From: Streptosporangiaceae bacterium
GTDB lineage: Bacteria > Actinomycetota > Actinomycetes > Streptosporangiales > Streptosporangiaceae
Length of the DNA stretch: 8,906 bases
Direction of reading: 5' to 3'
Assembly (NCBI GenBank): GCA_030045295.1
Contig: JASIGD010000426.1
Span: 1-8,906 of the forward strand
Each line of letters begins with the position of its first letter. Position 1 is the first letter of the stretch. Shown here one piece after another: positions 6,289 to 8,906 of the stretch. A program made the position numbers and the translations under genes. The notes under the pieces are model-generated. The model was given only the letters and a program-made list of their open reading frames with translations, had not been told where the DNA came from and made no database searches.

Positions 6289-6845
6289 GGCTGTCGCGCC
6301 TCATCGCGCTGCACTGGCCCTGGCTACGCGTGCGGGGTGGCCCGATCGTGCTGGGCTTGATTGATGGGATCACGAACGCGTTGGGTCTCTCCAGCGGGTC
6401 GATCCTGCGCGGTGGCAGCGCGCTCGGGCTTGGCCTGTCGCTCCGAGTCGCTACCTTCGCCCTGGCCACCGCGGCATTCGCCATCTTCGTATCCCAGTAT
6501 GTGGACCTCCGCTTCGCCCTGATCGGCGCCGCCAAGCATCTGAACCTGCTCAAGCGTGGTGCGCTGGCCACTACCCGGCTGGGCCGGGCGGCCCGGCGGA
6601 ACGCGCTGGCCGATGCGGCACAGGCCAGCACGGCGAGCTTCGCGGGCGCCTTGTTGCCACTGGTGGCCGCGGTCGCGTTTCCCGATTACGCGTGGCTGGC
6701 GCTGGTCATCGCGGTCGGCATGCTCGCCCTGCTGGGCGTGGTGACCGCCCGGCGGATCCAGGGGAACGCGGCCTCATGGGCGGCCGGTCTGGCACTGGCG
6801 GGGGTCATCATCATCGGAATCGGCGCAGAGCTGAACATTGCCTGA
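6285..6845 (+). CDS. VIT/Ccc1-like integral membrane protein (probable metal-ion transporter)
   Basis: The 186-residue protein has about five hydrophobic segments: 20-40, 46-72, 112-131, 136-157 and 164-185. The first contains GLIDGITNALGLSSG, resembling the first helix of vacuolar iron transporter (VIT/Ccc1) proteins, where an Asp followed by Gly lies in the transport path (Asp27 here). The C-terminal part (ASFAGALLPLVAAV, then two helices) also matches the VIT layout. Between helices 2 and 3 the loop has the KHLNLLKRGALATTRLGRAA basic region and few Glu residues, so the acidic metal-binding domain of canonical VIT1 is not evident. The transported ion cannot be read from sequence; iron or manganese is the family precedent. 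It is translationally coupled to DUF211 by a 4-base overlap. The codon use is GC-rich, typical of the host. Confidence 0.75.
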   Translation: MRLSRLIALHWPWLRVRGGPIVLGLIDGITNALGLSSGSILRGGSALGLGLSLRVATFALATAAFAIFVSQYVDLRFALIGAAKHLNLLKRGALATTRLGRAARRNALADAAQASTASFAGALLPLVAAVAFPDYAWLALVIAVGMLALLGVVTARRIQGNAASWAAGLALAGVIIIGIGAELNIA

Positions 6846-6873
6846 TCCTCGATCGTGACGGAGTATGCCCGGC

Positions 6874-6907
6874 GCTCCTGCCTACCGTCGCCAGTCTCTC
6901 CAGGAGC
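6874..6907 (+). terminator. Inverted repeat behind the VIT-like gene
   Basis: GCTCCTG (6874-6880) and CAGGAGC (6901-6907) form a perfect 7-bp stem with a 20-base loop, about 30 bases past the stop. There is no T-run, so its role as terminator is tentative. Confidence 0.3.
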
Positions 6908-6934
6908 AGATCAAGCGTCCGGCCTGCCCGGCGA

Positions 6935-6992
6935 CCTGGTCACCGAATATGAGCGGACTGGGTAGAAGTGCAGTTCAAGATCGGTGACCGGG
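6935..6992. repeat. Eleven-base inverted repeat touching the riboswitch promoter
   Basis: CCTGGTCACCG (6935-6945) and CGGTGACCGGG (6982-6992) are complementary over 11 bases with one G-T pair; the inner 8 bases (GGTCACCG/CGGTGACC) are perfect. The right arm ends directly at the putative -35 box. It could be an operator or a terminator of the upstream operon. Confidence 0.35.
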
Positions 6993-7022
6993 TTGGAACT
7001 CCGCGTGCGCCCGGTGTATCGT
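6993..7022 (+). promoter_or_regulatory. Candidate promoter for the riboswitch transcript
   Basis: TTGGAA (6993-6998) and TATCGT (7017-7022) are separated by 18 bases and lie about 10 bases before the riboswitch, which is consistent with a short leader starting near 7028. The boxes are partial matches to the housekeeping consensus only. Confidence 0.4.
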
Positions 7023-7032
7023 GTAATTGTTC

Positions 7033-7088
7033 AAGCGATGAGGCTCGCGCAACGCCGAGATTTTCTAGCTGGCTGACGGCCTCTACCT
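7033..7088 (+). promoter_or_regulatory. Fluoride riboswitch (crcB motif)
   Basis: The strand reads AAGCGATGAGGCTCGCGC, then AACGCC, a small hairpin, and GCTGACGGCCTCTACC. This follows the fluoride aptamer consensus (GCGAUGAGGC...CGC, AAC-GCC, GCUGAUGGCCUCUAC) almost base for base. Stem GCGA/TCGC is 7035-7038 with 7045-7048; the pseudoknot GAGGC (7040-7044) with GCCTC (7079-7083) is fully complementary; the second stem GCC (7054-7056) pairs with GGC (7071-7073). The 3' strand CCTCTACC (7080-7087) can alternatively pair with GGTGGAGG (7117-7124), a Shine-Dalgarno-like sequence, so fluoride binding would free it: translational control. No fluoride channel (FluC/CrcB) or CLC-F gene follows in the window. 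Confidence 0.85.
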
Positions 7089-7091
7089 AGT

Positions 7092-7108
7092 CGACGTCGT
7101 GGACGTCG
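7092..7108 (+). promoter_or_regulatory. Hairpin in the riboswitch expression platform
   Basis: CGACGTC/GTG/GACGTCG is a perfect 7-bp stem between the aptamer and the GGTGGAGG sequence. It brings the aptamer's 3' strand and that sequence close together and may stabilise the OFF state. It could instead act as a terminator, but no T-run follows. Confidence 0.4.
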
Positions 7109-7129
7109 CGAAAACAGGTGGAGGTCGTT

Positions 7130-7462
7130 TTGTTGTCTGTTTCGGCCGCCGCGCAGAACGCGTATGGCGTCCTGGTAATCAGCGTTCCGGCCGCGAGGCC
7201 CCATCGTGACCGTCCGGCCGTTCTCGCAGCCAAGCTAACGGACGGTCGTCGCCAGCTCCGCAATCAGCGATCGTGCGCACCACGTCGGCGGCAGCCGGGA
7301 TGTTCAGAACGGTGCCCGGAAGCCATCAACGGCAAGGCTGCTTCAGCCACATTCTGCCGTGCGGCAGGTCTGGGCCACGAAGCGCCAGGCGATCAACAAC
7401 CTCATGGAGGTAGTCATGCGACTAGACCAGCATCCCTCCCCAGGCCGACCAGGACAGGCTGA
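7130..7462 (+). CDS. Possible small ORF under the riboswitch, or a decayed gene
   Basis: The GGTGGAGG sequence at 7117-7124 is correctly placed for TTG 7130 or TTG 7133, which open a frame of about 110 codons beginning LLSVSAAAQNAYGVLVISVP. The first 20 residues are hydrophobic, but the rest is rich in Arg, Pro and Cys and resembles no family, and the frame overlaps the next gene by 47 bases. It shows none of the usual FluC motifs. I think it is either the very start of a fluoride exporter gene that has decayed, or not translated beyond a short peptide. An inverted repeat GACCGTCCG/CGGACGGTC (7208-7216 with 7239-7247) lies inside it. Confidence 0.2.
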   Translation: MLSVSAAAQNAYGVLVISVPAARPHRDRPAVLAAKLTDGRRQLRNQRSCAPRRRQPGCSERCPEAINGKAASATFCRAAGLGHEAPGDQQPHGGSHATRPASLPRPTRTG

Positions 7463-7988
7463 CCGTCCCCCGCTCCGACCGGAACCCGGCAGATCGGCCG
7501 ATCCCGAGCCCGGGTATCACACCATCTGGGATCCAGCGCCCGAACGGCTGGACGAGGCCGAGTGCCTGCGGCTCATTTCGGCGCGGGGTGTCGGTCGGCT
7601 TGCGTACTCCGGCCCGAACGGCGTCGCCGTGCTCCCGGTCAACTACAAGCTGCATGAAGGCACCATCGTGTTCCGCACCGCGCAGGACAGCCCGACCTGC
7701 GAGGACCTTCGCACCGGAATACGGGGCGCCGAATACAAGGTGAGCTTCGAGATCGACAACCTCGGCAAGCGCGCGCATGAAGGCTGGTTCGTCTTCATCC
7801 AGGGCGCTGCGCACCATGTGGACTCTGAAGACGAGCTCGCATCGATCGCGGCCGTGGGCGTCAGGCCACGGGCTAGCAGCACGCGGGAGCATTTCGTACG
7901 TATCACGCCCGCTCATGTCACCGGCCGCCGCCTGCGCCGCCGCTTTGCTGCGGCCATCTGGGACACCGATGAGTTCGCCATTGGCTGA
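7416..7988 (+). CDS. Pyridoxamine 5'-phosphate oxidase-family (PPOX-fold) flavin-binding protein
   Basis: The 190-residue protein has a Pro/Arg-rich, probably disordered N-terminus (1-45), then the split-barrel domain typical of actinobacterial PPOX-like proteins: LDEAECLRLISARGVGRLAY, VAVLPVNYKLHEGTIVFRT, VSFEIDN, GWFVFIQGAAHHV and a closing VRITPAHVTGRRLRR. The pattern is that of the small FMN- or F420-binding group related to NimA-type proteins and general stress flavoproteins; substrate and cofactor cannot be decided. The start ATG 7416 is preceded by GGAGG (7406-7410) at 5 bases, which makes the in-frame ATG 7359 unnecessary. The gene lies 330 bases behind the fluoride riboswitch but has its own strong ribosome-binding site, so direct riboswitch control is unlikely. 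The 40-residue N-terminal extension is longer than usual. Confidence 0.85.
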   Translation: MRLDQHPSPGRPGQADRPPLRPEPGRSADPEPGYHTIWDPAPERLDEAECLRLISARGVGRLAYSGPNGVAVLPVNYKLHEGTIVFRTAQDSPTCEDLRTGIRGAEYKVSFEIDNLGKRAHEGWFVFIQGAAHHVDSEDELASIAAVGVRPRASSTREHFVRITPAHVTGRRLRRRFAAAIWDTDEFAIG

Positions 7989-8115
7989 CGGTTGGATCCC
8001 GGCCGCCAGCCTGTTGCTTCCGTTAGCGCACCACGGGTCAGAGTGCGGTGCGATCCCGGTCATGGTGAGCAGCCGGTAGGTCGAGCCAAGGCTTCGCGTA
8101 ACCGATCGCACAGCG

Positions 8116-8131
8116 AGGCCGCAGGCGGCCT
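8116..8131 (+). terminator. Palindromic hairpin behind the PPOX-family gene
   Basis: AGGCCGC/AG/GCGGCCT is a perfect 16-base palindrome, 128 bases past the stop; with a 4-base loop the stem is 6 bp. No T-run follows. The rest of 7989-8206 holds nothing that I recognise. Confidence 0.3.
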
Positions 8132-8206
8132 TGGGGTCCCAGCAGCCGTGCGGGCGGCCAGGGCGGGCATGGTGGATAAGCCAGCCGAGCTGCGATAAGG
8201 GGCCGG

Positions 8207-8247
8207 AGCGGGTGACGGGAATCGAACCCGCACTATCAGCTAGGGAA
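8207..8247 (-). pseudogene. tRNA-Gly(CCC) 3' half, probable attachment-site scar
   Basis: On the minus strand: loop TTCCCTA (8241-8247) with anticodon CCC, stem GCTGA, 4-base variable loop TAGT, T-stem GCGGG with loop TTCGATT and CCCGT, acceptor CACCCGC (8208-8214), discriminator T (8207). This matches the 3' half of actinobacterial tRNA-Gly(CCC). The preceding bases (ACCGA) cannot pair with GCTGA. Further upstream a D-arm-like TAGCTCAG...GAGC (8263-8284) is visible, but the acceptor 5' strand GCGGGTG is missing, so this is not a working tRNA. It may be a chimera of two tRNA pieces or a decayed copy. Confidence 0.7.
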
Positions 8248-8288
8248 TCGGTGCTTTTCGAGGCTCTCATGTGCCCTGAGCTACGTGG

Positions 8289-8594
8289 CTGACGACCGCG
8301 TCGGCTCAGACGCTGAGTCTGCTGGAGAACGATTTCTTCCTGCCGATTCTCGTCGGGTTCGCCCTGTTCGGCATCCTGACCGGCCTGGCCGTCGTGGTGG
8401 GCCGGATCCAGCCGACCTGGATGGGATGGGTCATGTTCGTGTTCGGCCTGGCCTGCCTGGCCGGTCCCGCCGGGTTCTTCGGCGTACTCGCGACGGTGCT
8501 CTGGGTGCTGGTGGCCGGGATCTGGATGGTCAAGCAGGGTCCGCCGGTGCCCGCACGCGTAAGGCCGCTGGCCGAGGATCACGTCGCGGTCTGA
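8289..8594 (+). CDS. Small hypothetical membrane protein, start codon missing or non-standard
   Basis: The frame is open from the TGA at 8277. It encodes LENDFFLPILVGFALFGIL and then a second hydrophobic hairpin (WMGWVMFVFGLACLAG, FFGVLATVLWVLVAGIWM), giving about three membrane helices and a short tail ending in EDHVAV. Hydrophobic coding sequence clearly continues upstream of the first regular start (GTG 8394), which would cut through helix 1. No ATG, GTG or TTG lies in frame between 8280 and 8393. CTG 8289 followed by ACG ACC (Leu-Thr-Thr) is the likeliest start position by composition; used so, the protein has 101 residues. There is no ribosome-binding site, and the tRNA-like remnant ends exactly here, so the gene was probably cut off from its 5' end. 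I do not recognise the family. Confidence 0.5.
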   Translation: MTTASAQTLSLLENDFFLPILVGFALFGILTGLAVVVGRIQPTWMGWVMFVFGLACLAGPAGFFGVLATVLWVLVAGIWMVKQGPPVPARVRPLAEDHVAV

Positions 8595-8906
8595 CTCGAG
8601 CCGCGGGGCGCGGTGCGTCTTCATGGCCGTCCGCGCCCGCCGCGACCCACATACATCCACACCTGCTGTTAACAGGGCGTTAGCACATGGCCCCTTCGTC
8701 CCGAACCCAAGTACAGGCGCTTACTGCCAGCTTCGCAGCGCGTACGGCCTGCGGCAGACCGTCCGGGGATGTCCGCTGATGTCCGCCGTTGGCCGTGACG
8801 ATTGTCACTCACTTCGTCACTTAGTCGTTGTGTGCGGACCGCTGTTGGCCGGACGGCAGCCGACTCCGCTGGCCAGCGAGGACGTTCCGACAAATTACGA
8901 TCTGCA
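8595..8906. other. Non-coding tail of the window with phased GTCCG repeats
   Basis: No gene is supported here. GTCCG occurs at 8761, 8771 and 8781, exactly 10 bases apart, the last two within tandem GATGTCCGC copies (8768-8776, 8778-8786). A palindrome CTGTTAACAG lies at 8666-8675, and GTGAC/GATT/GTCAC (8796-8809) is followed by more TCACT copies to 8822. Such clusters are common beside actinobacterial integrase genes or promoters, so this may belong to a neighbour beyond the window. Confidence 0.4.

Noticed and set aside
7118..7462. Fluoride exporter (FluC/CrcB) behind the riboswitch
   Set aside because: All three frames were read; none shows the FluC pattern of four helices or its Asn- and Phe-containing motifs.
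8207..8290. Intact tRNA gene on the minus strand
   Set aside because: T-arm and D-arm-like parts are present, but neither the acceptor stem nor the anticodon stem pairs.
7422..8660. 412-codon open frame on the minus strand
   Set aside because: It runs antisense through the PPOX-family gene, the tRNA-Gly remnant and the membrane-protein frame. Its translation is low-complexity Arg/Ala/Gly sequence with no domain.
1..8906. CRISPR array
   Set aside because: No series of regularly spaced repeats of 20-40 bases was seen.

Overview
The window is GC-rich throughout, with GTG and TTG starts, GC-ending codons and short 4-base gene overlaps. It looks like an actinomycete chromosome (soil actinobacterium, order not determinable here). 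It reads as an accessory region: one compact conflict-type operon on the left, then a patchwork of decayed genes, insertion-sequence debris and two tRNA 3' halves, with small intact gene islands between them.

Left (1-3691, + strand): the C-terminal part of a secreted-type right-handed beta-helix protein is followed without a gap by a small EACC1-type protein (effector-associated constant component 1), which overlaps by 4 bases a 786-residue caspase-like peptidase. The peptidase carries the His/Cys dyad, an EF-hand-like loop, a helical segment, a beta-rich segment, a disordered linker and about eight membrane helices. EACC1 plus a caspase effector is a known actinobacterial pairing proposed to act in biological conflict. 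The beta-helix partner and the polytopic membrane tail are the unusual parts.

Middle (3692-6003): a gene-poor, relatively AT-rich stretch contains the 3' half of a tRNA-Met(CAU) gene (4203-4244, - strand), the shape left by tRNA-targeted integration, with short direct repeats beside it. Next come a frameshifted alpha/beta-hydrolase pseudogene (- strand, 4427-5174) and the frameshifted tail of an IS21-family IstB with the IS right end near 5700. An intrinsic-terminator-like hairpin and a possibly structured leader follow.

Right (6004-8906): a DUF211 protein, a family best known from archaea, is coupled by an ATGA overlap to a VIT/Ccc1-like membrane protein, suggesting metal-ion handling. Downstream, 7033-7088 closely matches the fluoride riboswitch (crcB motif). 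Its 3' strand can also pair with a nearby Shine-Dalgarno-like sequence, giving a simple translational switch, but no fluoride exporter follows it. The next recognisable gene is a flavin-binding PPOX-fold protein. A tRNA-Gly(CCC) 3' half (8207-8247, - strand) then abuts a small membrane-protein gene that lacks a normal start codon, and the window ends with a non-coding stretch holding helically phased GTCCG repeats. No integrase, intact transposase, rRNA or CRISPR array is present.
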